NCBI RefSeq assembly: GCF_001591365.1 | Contig: NZ_BCUT01000005.1 | Coordinates: 496,001 to 560,000, forward strand | Direction: 5' to 3' | Length of the DNA stretch: 64,000 bases | DNA from: Variovorax paradoxus NBRC 15149 | GTDB taxonomy: Bacteria > Pseudomonadota > Gammaproteobacteria > Burkholderiales > Burkholderiaceae_C | Shown here: piece after piece, positions 57,709-64,000 of the stretch | Layout: every line of letters begins with the position of its first letter | How positions within the stretch are numbered: the stretch's first letter is position 1 | Notes under the pieces: generated by a model | Database searches by the model: none | What the model saw: the letters and a program-made list of their open reading frames with translations, nothing else | Told to the model about the DNA's origin: nothing | Made by a program: the position numbers and the translations under genes

Positions 57709-57742
57709 GCAATCATTCATTCGATGAGAAGAAACCCCCTCC

Positions 57743-59227
57743 ATGCGCTTGGCGTCATTCCAGATCACCAACTTTCGCTCGATCAACGACAGCGGCTCCA
57801 TCGACACCTCGCAGATCACCGCGATCCTCGGCCGAAATGACAGCGGCAAATCGAACCTGCTGCGCGCACTGCACAGCCTGAACCCGGCCGAAGGCCTGGC
57901 CGAACTCAGCCCGATCAAGGACTTTCCGCGGCACCGCCGCCTCGAAGAGTGCCAGGGCGACACGCCGGTCGTCGCGACGCGCTGGGCCCTCGAAGACAGC
58001 GAGCGGGCCGAGCTGGCGCAGATGCTTCCGCGCGCGGCCAAGGTGCGCCACGTCACCGCGGGCCGGGGCTACGGCACGGCGCGCTGGAGCGGCCTCGAAG
58101 GACTCGGCGACCTGTCGCTCGACGTGTCCGACATCAAGGCCAAGGTCCGCAAGATCGTCCCCGCCGTCAAGGCCGCGGCCGAGAAGCTCGCCGACGACGC
58201 ACGCGCAATGCTGGAGCAGGCGGCCGACGCCTTCGACGCCGCGATGATCCTGAGCCCCGACTACATCCGCTGGTCCACCGGTGCGGTGGCAGCGCTGCAG
58301 TCGCTGCGCCAGGCCATGGCGGCAGCGGATGCCGAACTCAGCGACAAGCAGGAGCAGATGCTGGCCGAGCTCGAGGAGATGGCCCGCGCGATTGCCAACG
58401 ACACGCCGGCGCTTGCAAGGGCGAAGCAGTGGGTGCTCGACAAGCTGCCGAGGTTCGTCTACGTGGACGAGTACCCGGCGCTGCCCGGCCGCCAGAACAT
58501 TGCCGAGCACCTCGCGCGCAAGGGCTGGGGGCAGGACGCGCCCGGGCAGCGCAACTTCGAGAAGCTCTGCAAGGCCGCCGGGCTCGATCCGCAGCAGCTG
58601 CAGGAGCTGCTGGAGAAAAACGACCAGGCCACGCGCAACCAGCTCGCCAACCGCGCCGGCTCCGTCGTCACCGCCGAGATCCGCCGGCTCTGGAAGGACC
58701 GCGAGCTCAAGGTGCGCTTCAACCTGGACGGGCCGTACATGGACACGCTGGTGTCCGACCCGAACCGTGCCTACGACGTGGAAGTGAACCTCGACGAGCG
58801 CAGCCGCGGCTTCCAGTGGTTCTTCTCGTTCTACGTCACCTTCTTTGCGGACACCAAGGGTGCCGGCGATGCGATCCTGCTGCTGGACGAGCCCGGCCTG
58901 CACCTGCATGCGCGCTCGCAGGCCGACCTGCTCGCGCACTTCGAGCAGGACTTCGCCAACCAGATCATCTACACCACGCACTCGCCGTTCATGGTGCCCG
59001 TGCACCGGCCCGATGCGGTGCGCACGGCCAGCATGAGCGAAGCCGCCGGCACCACCGTGAGCAACAAGGCCGAGGGCGACGCGCGCACGCTCTATCCGCT
59101 GCAGGTGGCGCTTGCGCTGAGCCGGATGGCGGGCGAGGGCGCGAAGCCGCAGCAAAGGGAGGGCGCGGCGCGTGTCGAGATGCCGTCGCGCGAGCTCAGC
59201 GAACCGGTGGATCTTCCTGTCCAATAG
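57743..59227 (+). CDS. OLD/RecF-like AAA (ABC-type) ATPase, nuclease domain not seen
   Basis: The 494-residue protein begins SFQITNFRSINDSGSI with Walker A GRNDSGKSN (30-38). Its middle is long and helical with coiled-coil character (about 135-340). NLDERSRGFQWFF is an ABC-type signature, followed by Walker B ILLLDEPGLHLHARSQ (about 377) and the H-loop YTTHSPFMV. OLD-family nucleases and GajA carry a Toprim domain after this point; here only about 80 residues remain with no Toprim motif. It could be a repair or anti-phage ATPase, or need a partner. ATG at 57743 follows the hairpin by 35 bp. slyX starts 4 bp after its stop. Confidence 0.82.
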   Translation: MRLASFQITNFRSINDSGSIDTSQITAILGRNDSGKSNLLRALHSLNPAEGLAELSPIKDFPRHRRLEECQGDTPVVATRWALEDSERAELAQMLPRAAKVRHVTAGRGYGTARWSGLEGLGDLSLDVSDIKAKVRKIVPAVKAAAEKLADDARAMLEQAADAFDAAMILSPDYIRWSTGAVAALQSLRQAMAAADAELSDKQEQMLAELEEMARAIANDTPALARAKQWVLDKLPRFVYVDEYPALPGRQNIAEHLARKGWGQDAPGQRNFEKLCKAAGLDPQQLQELLEKNDQATRNQLANRAGSVVTAEIRRLWKDRELKVRFNLDGPYMDTLVSDPNRAYDVEVNLDERSRGFQWFFSFYVTFFADTKGAGDAILLLDEPGLHLHARSQADLLAHFEQDFANQIIYTTHSPFMVPVHRPDAVRTASMSEAAGTTVSNKAEGDARTLYPLQVALALSRMAGEGAKPQQREGAARVEMPSRELSEPVDLPVQ

Positions 59228-59231
59228 CGGC

Positions 59232-59456
59232 ATGGACCATTCACCGAACGAGCTCGCAGAGCGCCTGACCGAACTCGAGATCAAGTCGAGCTATGCCGAG
59301 GACCTGCTGGAGCAGCTCAACATGACGATCTACCGGCAACAGCAGCAGATCGACAGCTTGATCCTGCAGGTCACCCAGCTCAAGCAGCAGAGCCAGAACG
59401 CGGGGCAGGACGGGGCGGCGCGCAACTTGCGCGACGAGTTGCCGCCGCATTACTGA
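59232..59456 (+). CDS. slyX: SlyX family coiled-coil protein
   Basis: The 74-residue protein is nearly all heptads: LAERLTELEIKSSYAEDLLEQLNMTIYR style start, QQQQIDSLILQVTQLKQQSQ, then a hydrophilic end (LRDELPPHY). The C-terminal PPHY is typical for SlyX. No function is established; slyX is often near slyD, which is not here. It begins 4 bp after the ATPase gene, so the two are likely co-transcribed. The transcript runs into the inverted-repeat element. Confidence 0.92.
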   Translation: MDHSPNELAERLTELEIKSSYAEDLLEQLNMTIYRQQQQIDSLILQVTQLKQQSQNAGQDGAARNLRDELPPHY

Positions 59457-59462
59457 GCATTG

Positions 59463-59754
59463 TTGTTCAGGGCGCTGTTGTTTTGTTCAGGGCGCGTGCA
59501 CAGGCCACCGGGTACTCCCCTCCGCGAATGTCCCCCGGCCTGCGGCCTCCTCCTTGATTTCGCTGCGGGGAGCACCCGATGCCCTGTGCACCAGGGCACG
59601 CTGCTGGTGTACCGCTGATCAACCGGTGCTCTGTCCAACGCTCCCGTCGATGGGGTGCCTTGCGCAGCGAAATAAAGGAGGAGGCCGCAGGCCGGGGGAC
59701 ATTCGCGGAGCAAGGTACCCCGTCGGCGGGAGCGCGCCCTGAACAACAGCGCCC
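59463..59754. repeat. MITE-like long inverted repeat element
   Basis: This stretch is the only gene-free gap above 300 bp. Arms of about 90-100 bp are inverted around about 95 bp. TTGTTCAGGGCGC occurs at 59463-59475 and again at 59483-59495; its inverse GCGCCCTGAACAA is at 59734-59746. The best part is 59522-59567 against 59663-59708, which agree at 45 of 46 positions (one G/T change in CCTTgATTT). The centre holds TGCCCT/AGGGCA (59580-59598). It has no transposase and no convincing gene. It lies between convergent slyX and hemolysin III genes and should fold very strongly, so it could stop both transcripts. Eight A's (59756-59763) follow its right end. Confidence 0.8.
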
Positions 59755-59764
59755 CAAAAAAAGA

Positions 59765-60427
59765 TCAGCCGTGCGAATGCCAGAGCACCGCAAAGAAGTG
59801 GCAGGTGCTGCCCGCCAGCACGAACAGGTGCCACACCGAATGGGCAAAGCGCACCTTGTTGTCGAACAGGAAGACCACCGCACCCGCGGTGTAGAACAGC
59901 CCGCCGGCCACGAGCCATCCCAGGCCCGCTGGCGACATGCGCTCGTACAGCGGCACCGCCGCCATCAGCGCCATCCATCCCATCGCCACGTAGAGCCCGG
60001 TCGACCACAACGGATGCTGCAGCCGGTTGAACAGCTTGGCGCCCACGCCCAGCGCCGCCGCGGCGCAGATGCAGCCGAACAGCGTCCAGCCCCAGGGCCC
60101 GCGCAGCACGCCGAAGAGAAACGGCATGTAGCTGCCCGCGATGAAGAGGTAGATGGCCGCGTGGTCGAGCCGGTTGAACCAGGCCTTGGCCCGGCCCATC
60201 GGCAGCGCGTGGTAGAGCGTGGAGATCAAATACAGCACGATCGCCGTGCCCGCAAAGAGCGAGGCGCCGACGATGCCCGCGGCCTGGCCCTTCTGGGCGG
60301 CGCTGTAGACCAGGATCGGCAGCGAGGCCACGGCCAGCAGCAGGCCGAGGCCATGGCTCAACGCGTTGAAGATCTCTTCGAGCGCGGTCTGGGCGCGGAC
60401 CGCTGACGCCGGTTTGCTGGAAGCCAT
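59765..60427 (-). CDS. Hemolysin III family (YqfA/PAQR-like) membrane protein
   Basis: The 220-residue protein has seven membrane helices. Family marks are EEIFNALSHGLGLLLAVASLP at the start, STLYHALPMGRAKAWFNRLDHAAIYLFIAGSYMPF, and FDNKVRFAHSVWHLFVLAGSTCHFFAVL. The three conserved His and Asp residues form the zinc site of PAQR-type proteins. Despite the name most members are not toxins; ceramidase-like or membrane-homeostasis roles have been proposed. It reads in the same direction as regA and regB but ends before the repeat element. Confidence 0.93.
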   Translation of the reverse strand: MASSKPASAVRAQTALEEIFNALSHGLGLLLAVASLPILVYSAAQKGQAAGIVGASLFAGTAIVLYLISTLYHALPMGRAKAWFNRLDHAAIYLFIAGSYMPFLFGVLRGPWGWTLFGCICAAAALGVGAKLFNRLQHPLWSTGLYVAMGWMALMAAVPLYERMSPAGLGWLVAGGLFYTAGAVVFLFDNKVRFAHSVWHLFVLAGSTCHFFAVLWHSHG

Positions 60428-60445
60428 GCTATTTCGCCTTTGCCT

Positions 60446-60994
60446 TTACTTGACCTGCTGCTTGCCGAGCTTGCGCGCCAGCGTGCGCCGGTGCATGCCA
60501 AGCCGCCGCGCGGTTTCGGAAATGTTGAAGCCGGTCTCGGCCAGCGTCTCGTGGATGCGCTCCCATTCGAGCGTCTTGATCGAGGTCGAGCGGTTGGTCA
60601 GTTCCACCTCCGTGGTGCCGGTGGCGCGGCCGAAGGCGGCCTCGATGTCGTCGGTGTTCGACGGCTTGGCCAGGTAGTGGCAGGCGCCGAGCTTGATGGC
60701 CTCCACCGCCGTCGCAATGCTGGCAAAGCCCGTGAGCACCACGATCAGCATCTTCGGGTTGTGCCGGTGCAGCATCTGCACGCAGGCCAGGCCCGAGGCC
60801 TCGCCGTTGAGCTTCAGGTCGACCACCGCATAGCCGGGTGAATGGGCCTGCAGCAGGGCCTCGACCTCCTCGGCATTGCTGGCCTGCGTGACCGCGTAGC
60901 CGCGGCGCTCGAAGGACTTGCCGAGCGTGCGCGCGAAGGCCGCGTCGTCTTCCACGATCAGCAGCTGGCGTTCGGTTTCGGCGGTTTCCGTCAT
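60446..60994 (-). CDS. regA: Redox response regulator RegA/PrrA/ActR type
   Basis: The 182-residue protein has a receiver domain with acidic pocket EDD (15-17), phospho-acceptor Asp59 (AVVDLKLNG), and LTGFASIATAVEAIKLGACHYLAKP. A C-terminal Fis-type helix-turn-helix (about 140-180, ISETARRLGMHRRTLARKLGK) follows. The MHRRTLxRKLxK ending is the RegA/PrrA/ActR hallmark. It is the partner of the RegB-like kinase, whose stop overlaps its ATG (ATGA). These systems adjust respiration and other energy genes to oxygen and redox state; the cyo oxidase genes directly upstream are obvious targets. Confidence 0.93.
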   Translation of the reverse strand: MTETAETERQLLIVEDDAAFARTLGKSFERRGYAVTQASNAEEVEALLQAHSPGYAVVDLKLNGEASGLACVQMLHRHNPKMLIVVLTGFASIATAVEAIKLGACHYLAKPSNTDDIEAAFGRATGTTEVELTNRSTSIKTLEWERIHETLAETGFNISETARRLGMHRRTLARKLGKQQVK

Positions 60995-62385
60995 GGCTTT
61001 GCGTTTCGATTGGTGAGGGTGTCGGCCGCTTCGTGTTCTTCGTCGTCGTCCTCTTCTTCTTCCAGCACGATGGCCGCGAGCGGCAGCGTGATGGCCACGA
61101 TGGCGCCGCCCTCGGGCCGGTTGTGCACCGCGACGCGGCCGCCCAGGGTGCGCGCCACGTTGACCACCAGGAACAGCCCGAGCCCGCCGCCCGGGCGGCC
61201 CTTGCTCGACTGGTAGGGCTTGCCGAACTCCTTCAGGATGGCCGGCAGGAAGCCCGGGCCCGCATCGGTGACCGTGAGCGTCAACGCATCGGCGTCATGC
61301 GCCACTTCGAAGCGCAACCAGTGCGGCGAGGCCTCCAGGGCATTGTCGAGCACGTTGCAGATCATCTGCTTGAGCGCCGAATCGGAGACCATGGGCAGGT
61401 CCTGGCCAAAGCGGTTCTCGTAGTCGAATTCCTCGACCGGACGCGTGCTGCGCCATTCCTCCACCAGCTCGTCGAGGAAGGTGCGGACGGTGGTTTCTTC
61501 CGACGATTCGCCGCGCGCCTCGCCGGCCGACAGCAGGATGCCGCTCACGATGCTCTTGCAGCGCTGGATCTGCAGTTCCATCTCGGCCACCTCGGTCAGC
61601 AGCTCGGGGTCGGAGCTGAAGTGCGGCAGGCGGCGCCAGTCGCCCAGGATCACGGCCAGCGTGGCAAGCGGCGTGCCCAGCTCGTGCGCGGCGCCCGAAG
61701 CCAGGAGGCCCATGCGCACGATGTGCTCTTCTTCCGATGCGCGCTGGCGCAGGTCGGCCAGCCGCGCATCGCGCGCACGCAGGTTGCGGCTGATGCGCGT
61801 GATGAACACCACCAGCAGCGCCGCGTTGAGCGCAAAGCACACCAGCATGCCCTGAACGTAGGGGCTCCAGAGCCCGCGGTCGTGGTCCAGCGGCAGCGCA
61901 AGCGGGCGAGAGAAAAGCGCGAGCCCCGCAAAGCACAGGCAGGTGACGGCCACGATGGTCCAGGTCGACCAGGCCTTCAGCAGCACCGCGCCCAGGATGA
62001 CCTGCAGCAGGTACAGGAAGACGAAGGGATTGGTGGCGCCGCCGCTCAGGTAGAGCTGGGCGGTGAGCGTGGCCACGTCGACCAGCAGCGCGAGAAAGAG
62101 CTCGCCGTTGGTCACGCGGCGCGGGCTGCGCGAACGCAGCAGGCTCACGCCGTTGAAGAGCGCGAGGCAGGTCAGCACCTGCAGCATGTGCTCCAGCGGC
62201 AGCCGGATGCCGAAGCCGTAGTGCACGACCAGGATGGTGGCGACCTGGCCGACCACCGCGAACCAGCGCAGCTCGATCAGCTGCTGCATGTTCTTGTGGC
62301 CGGTGGCGTTGTCCAGGCTTGCCACGCCCGCACGCGGTGGATGCAGTTCCCCCGCGACCGCGACGGCTTCAGTCGCGGCGGGCAT
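60991..62385 (-). CDS. regB: Redox sensor histidine kinase RegB/PrrB type
   Basis: The 464-residue kinase has six membrane helices (about 40-210). SGGATNPFVFLYLLQ is the RegB quinone-binding signature. The H-box is GLLASGAAHELGTPLATLAV, and the redox-active Cys lies in QIQRCKSIVSGILLSAG. The ATPase domain has DNALEAS, DAGPGF and GGGLGLFLV. An acidic C-terminal tail (VLEEEEDDDEEHEA) is unusual. ATG at 62385 was chosen because it overlaps the end of the SURF1 gene by 17 bp; further in-frame codons up to 62490 lie inside that gene. It senses the quinone pool and phosphorylates RegA. Confidence 0.92.
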   Translation of the reverse strand: MPAATEAVAVAGELHPPRAGVASLDNATGHKNMQQLIELRWFAVVGQVATILVVHYGFGIRLPLEHMLQVLTCLALFNGVSLLRSRSPRRVTNGELFLALLVDVATLTAQLYLSGGATNPFVFLYLLQVILGAVLLKAWSTWTIVAVTCLCFAGLALFSRPLALPLDHDRGLWSPYVQGMLVCFALNAALLVVFITRISRNLRARDARLADLRQRASEEEHIVRMGLLASGAAHELGTPLATLAVILGDWRRLPHFSSDPELLTEVAEMELQIQRCKSIVSGILLSAGEARGESSEETTVRTFLDELVEEWRSTRPVEEFDYENRFGQDLPMVSDSALKQMICNVLDNALEASPHWLRFEVAHDADALTLTVTDAGPGFLPAILKEFGKPYQSSKGRPGGGLGLFLVVNVARTLGGRVAVHNRPEGGAIVAITLPLAAIVLEEEEDDDEEHEAADTLTNRNAKP

Positions 62386-63226
62386 CGGGGCGGGCGGTGG
62401 CGTTGGCATGGGCGGTATTTTCGCCTGTGCCGCCATCGGCTTCGCCGGCGCGCCGGCGCCCCTCGCGCCAGCCGAACCAGGCCGCGCCAAGGACCATCAG
62501 CGCCAGGCCGTACCAGGTGATCGCATAGACCAGGTGGCTGTTGGGAAAGGCGATGACCGTGAGGCCCGCGGCCGGCCAGGCGGGCGCTGCGCCGGGCGGG
62601 GAGGGCACGGCCTCGGCATCGACGAAGTACGGTGCCACGTTGGAGAGTCCGCGTGCCGCGGCAATGGCCTGCACGTCGCGCGAGAACCAGCGATCGGCGG
62701 CCGGCTCGTTCTTGCGCAGGAAGCCGCCCTTGGGTTCGCTCATGCGCAAGAGGCCGGTCACGGTGCTTTCGCCCTGGGGTTCGGTGGCCGCGCGGGTGGC
62801 GCGCTCGCGCGCCTCGGGCGGCACGAAGCCGCGGTTGACCAGCACGATGCGGCCGCCTGTGGCCTGCAGCGGCGTCAGCACCCAGAAGCCGGCGCCGAGC
62901 CGGGTGCTGGCCTGCACCAGGGTTTCCTTGTCGTGGAGGAAGCGGCCGGCGATGCGCACGCGGCGGTATTCGTCGTCGGCCGCGTTGACCTGCGGCCAGC
63001 GCTCGCGCCCGGGCACTTCGGAGGCCGGGGCATGCACGCGCTGCTCGACGCGGGCAATGAGATCGAGCTTCCAGGCCCGGCGCTCGACCTGCCAGGTGCC
63101 GAGCGCGAAGAAGCCCGCAAAAGCCAGGGCCGCGCAGACCGCCAGAGCCACCCGGGCCGCCGCGCCGCGCGGGCGGCCGGCTGGTGTGCCGTTGCGGGTG
63201 CTGGGGACTGGCGGCGGGGGCGTCAA
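62369..63226 (-). CDS. SURF1 family cytochrome oxidase biogenesis protein
   Basis: The 285-residue protein has an N-terminal helix (about 26-45, VALAVCAALAFAGFFALGTW), the typical GTWQVERRAWKLDLIARVEQR, VRIAGRFLHDKETLV, LVNRGFVP and a C-terminal helix (about 236-256, YAITWYGLALMVLGAAW). SURF1 proteins help insert haem into oxidases; this one sits behind cyoD, so the bo3 enzyme is the likely client. The start is uncertain: TTG at 63226 overlaps the TGA of cyoD (TTGA) and gives the expected length, while the next candidate GTG is 26 codons in, right at the membrane helix. Confidence 0.88.
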   Translation of the reverse strand: MTPPPPVPSTRNGTPAGRPRGAAARVALAVCAALAFAGFFALGTWQVERRAWKLDLIARVEQRVHAPASEVPGRERWPQVNAADDEYRRVRIAGRFLHDKETLVQASTRLGAGFWVLTPLQATGGRIVLVNRGFVPPEARERATRAATEPQGESTVTGLLRMSEPKGGFLRKNEPAADRWFSRDVQAIAAARGLSNVAPYFVDAEAVPSPPGAAPAWPAAGLTVIAFPNSHLVYAITWYGLALMVLGAAWFGWREGRRRAGEADGGTGENTAHANATARPDARRD

Positions 63227-63612
63227 GGCATGTTCTTCATGTCGTGCACCGACATGGGCATCATGTTGGCGTTCATGTGGTACATGACCCAGAGCGATCC
63301 GGCCAGCGTGATGACGACGAGCACGATCGTGAAGATCAGCGCCAGCATGTTCCAGCCGCTCTCGGACTTGGCGTCCATGTGCAGGAAGTAGATCATGTGG
63401 ACCACGATCTGCACCGCGGCAAAGCCCAGGATCACGAGCGAGGTGGTGCTCGGCTTGCCGAGCACGTTGCCCATGACGAGCCAGAACGGAATCGCGGTCA
63501 GGACCACGGCCAGCACGAAGCCGGTCATGTAGCCCTTGAAGGTGCTGTGGCTGACGGGGCCATCGTCGTGATGGTCGTCGTGCGCTGCGGTTTCGGTGTG
63601 GGCGGTGCTCAT
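63223..63612 (-). CDS. cyoD: Cytochrome o ubiquinol oxidase subunit IV
   Basis: The 129-residue protein has a His/Asp-rich N-terminus (HTETAAHDDHHDDG) and three membrane helices. CyoD signatures are FKGYMTGFVLAVVLTAIPFW, AAVQIVVHMIYFLHMD and TIVLVVITLAGSLWVMYHMN. It stabilises the bo3-type quinol oxidase. ATG at 63612 overlaps the stop of cyoC (ATGA). Confidence 0.95.
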   Translation of the reverse strand: MSTAHTETAAHDDHHDDGPVSHSTFKGYMTGFVLAVVLTAIPFWLVMGNVLGKPSTTSLVILGFAAVQIVVHMIYFLHMDAKSESGWNMLALIFTIVLVVITLAGSLWVMYHMNANMMPMSVHDMKNMP

Positions 63613-64000
63613 GCCATCGATCCCATCAGGTAGACAAAGGTGAAGACGCCGATCCACACCACGTCCAGGAAGTGCCAGAACATCGACAGGCACATCAGGC
63701 GGCGGCGGTTGGCGGCGGTGAAGCCGTGCTTGGGCAGCTGGATCATCAGCACGATGAGCCACACGATGCCGAAGGTCACGTGCAGCCCGTGGGTGCCCAC
63801 CAGCGCGAAGAACGACGACAGGAACGCGCTGCGCTGCGGGCCCGCGCCCTCGTGGATCAGGTGCGCGAATTCATAGAGCTCCAGGCCGATGAAGCCCGCG
63901 CCCAAAAGGCCCGTGATGGCCAGCCAGGCGAGCGTGCCGCCCATGCGCTTTCTCTGCATCTCGAGCACTGCGAAGCCATAGGTGATCGACGACAGCAGCA
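63609..64000 (-). CDS. cyoC: Cytochrome o ubiquinol oxidase subunit III, N-terminal part outside window
   Basis: 130 C-terminal residues are visible; the frame stays open to the last base, so the start lies beyond the window. The visible part reads LLSSITYGFAVLEMQRKR, then helices ending in LVGTHGLHVTFGIVWLIVLM and LMCLSMFWHFLDVVWIGVFT. These match the last helices of CyoC. cyoA and cyoB are expected just past the edge. With cyoD, SURF1, regB and regA it forms a close minus-strand group of overlapping genes. Confidence 0.95.
   Translation of the reverse strand, partial: LLSSITYGFAVLEMQRKRMGGTLAWLAITGLLGAGFIGLELYEFAHLIHEGAGPQRSAFLSSFFALVGTHGLHVTFGIVWLIVLMIQLPKHGFTAANRRRLMCLSMFWHFLDVVWIGVFTFVYLMGSMA

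Noticed and set aside
59467..59883. Hypothetical proteins of about 98-140 residues inside the inverted-repeat element
   Set aside because: They are translations of the palindromic arms, Arg/Pro/Gly-rich, without a Shine-Dalgarno, and part of them lies antisense to the hemolysin III family gene.
59765..60427. Toxin role for the hemolysin III family gene
   Set aside because: The sequence is a seven-helix PAQR-type membrane protein with zinc-site residues; the haemolysin name is historical.

Overview
The window is a high-GC, gene-dense stretch of chromosome from a beta-proteobacterium of the order Burkholderiales, most likely family Comamonadaceae and probably Variovorax or a close relative. 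This placement is inferred from gene content and gene order (Bug-type solute receptors, RegB/RegA beside a bo-type oxidase, a QueE with the long CX14CX2C hairpin, DUF3460, NAD-linked plus membrane-bound formate dehydrogenases). No rRNA was available to confirm it. I see no tRNA, rRNA, CRISPR array, prophage or intact insertion sequence. Genes are packed tightly, many with 4-bp stop/start overlaps, and the only gene-free gap above 300 bp (59457-59764) holds a long inverted-repeat element.

Layout. 1-6.2 kb: end of a DUF429 gene, a BON-domain lipoprotein, a minus-strand envelope/stress operon (DUF1328, DUF883, holin-like, unknown, ferritin-like), then a CHASE3 sensor kinase divergent from a NarL-type regulator, plus a stand-alone receiver. 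6.4-16 kb: AsmA-like protein, moeB, ctp protease and gpmA, then the plus-strand series rhodanese-grxC-secB-gpsA-nadC-nadA. 16-24 kb (mostly minus): queD-queE-panC-panB-nadB-scpA, small envelope genes and a SulP transporter; NAD, pantothenate and queuosine precursor synthesis are concentrated here. 24-28 kb: a catabolic unit of enoyl-CoA hydratase, Bug receptor and CoA-transferase, divergent from a GntR/FCD regulator. 28-36 kb: metG, a hexapeptide transferase, an isocitrate dehydrogenase family enzyme, a phosphodiester glycosidase-like protein, yceH, a patatin and the Fe-S carrier Mrp/ApbC.

36-55 kb is the centrepiece: a formate/molybdenum supercluster on one strand. A LysR regulator precedes a soluble NAD-linked formate dehydrogenase whose FdsG and FdsB parts are fused. 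A one-domain ModE-like regulator and a modB-modA-modC molybdate transporter follow. Next come DUF3305, DUF3306, a six-motif polyferredoxin and a TorD-like chaperone, then a Tat-signal mini-protein, the periplasmic formate dehydrogenase FdhA/FdhB/FdhC with two small exported proteins between and after its subunits, and finally FdhD. Together they would import molybdate, build and sulfurate the cofactor, and oxidise formate both to NADH in the cytosol and to the quinone pool from the periplasm.

55-64 kb: an orphan FtsX-type ABC permease, an OLD/RecF-like ATPase without a visible nuclease domain, slyX, the inverted-repeat element, a hemolysin III family protein, and a minus-strand group cyoC(partial)-cyoD-SURF1-regB-regA that links quinol oxidase biogenesis to redox sensing.

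The best candidates for something not well described are the DUF3305-DUF3306-polyferredoxin-TorD module with its small exported companions, the molybdate regulation that lacks any visible molybdate-binding Mop/TOBE domain, a QueD with Ser at the usual nucleophilic Cys, and the MITE-like inverted repeat at 59.5 kb.
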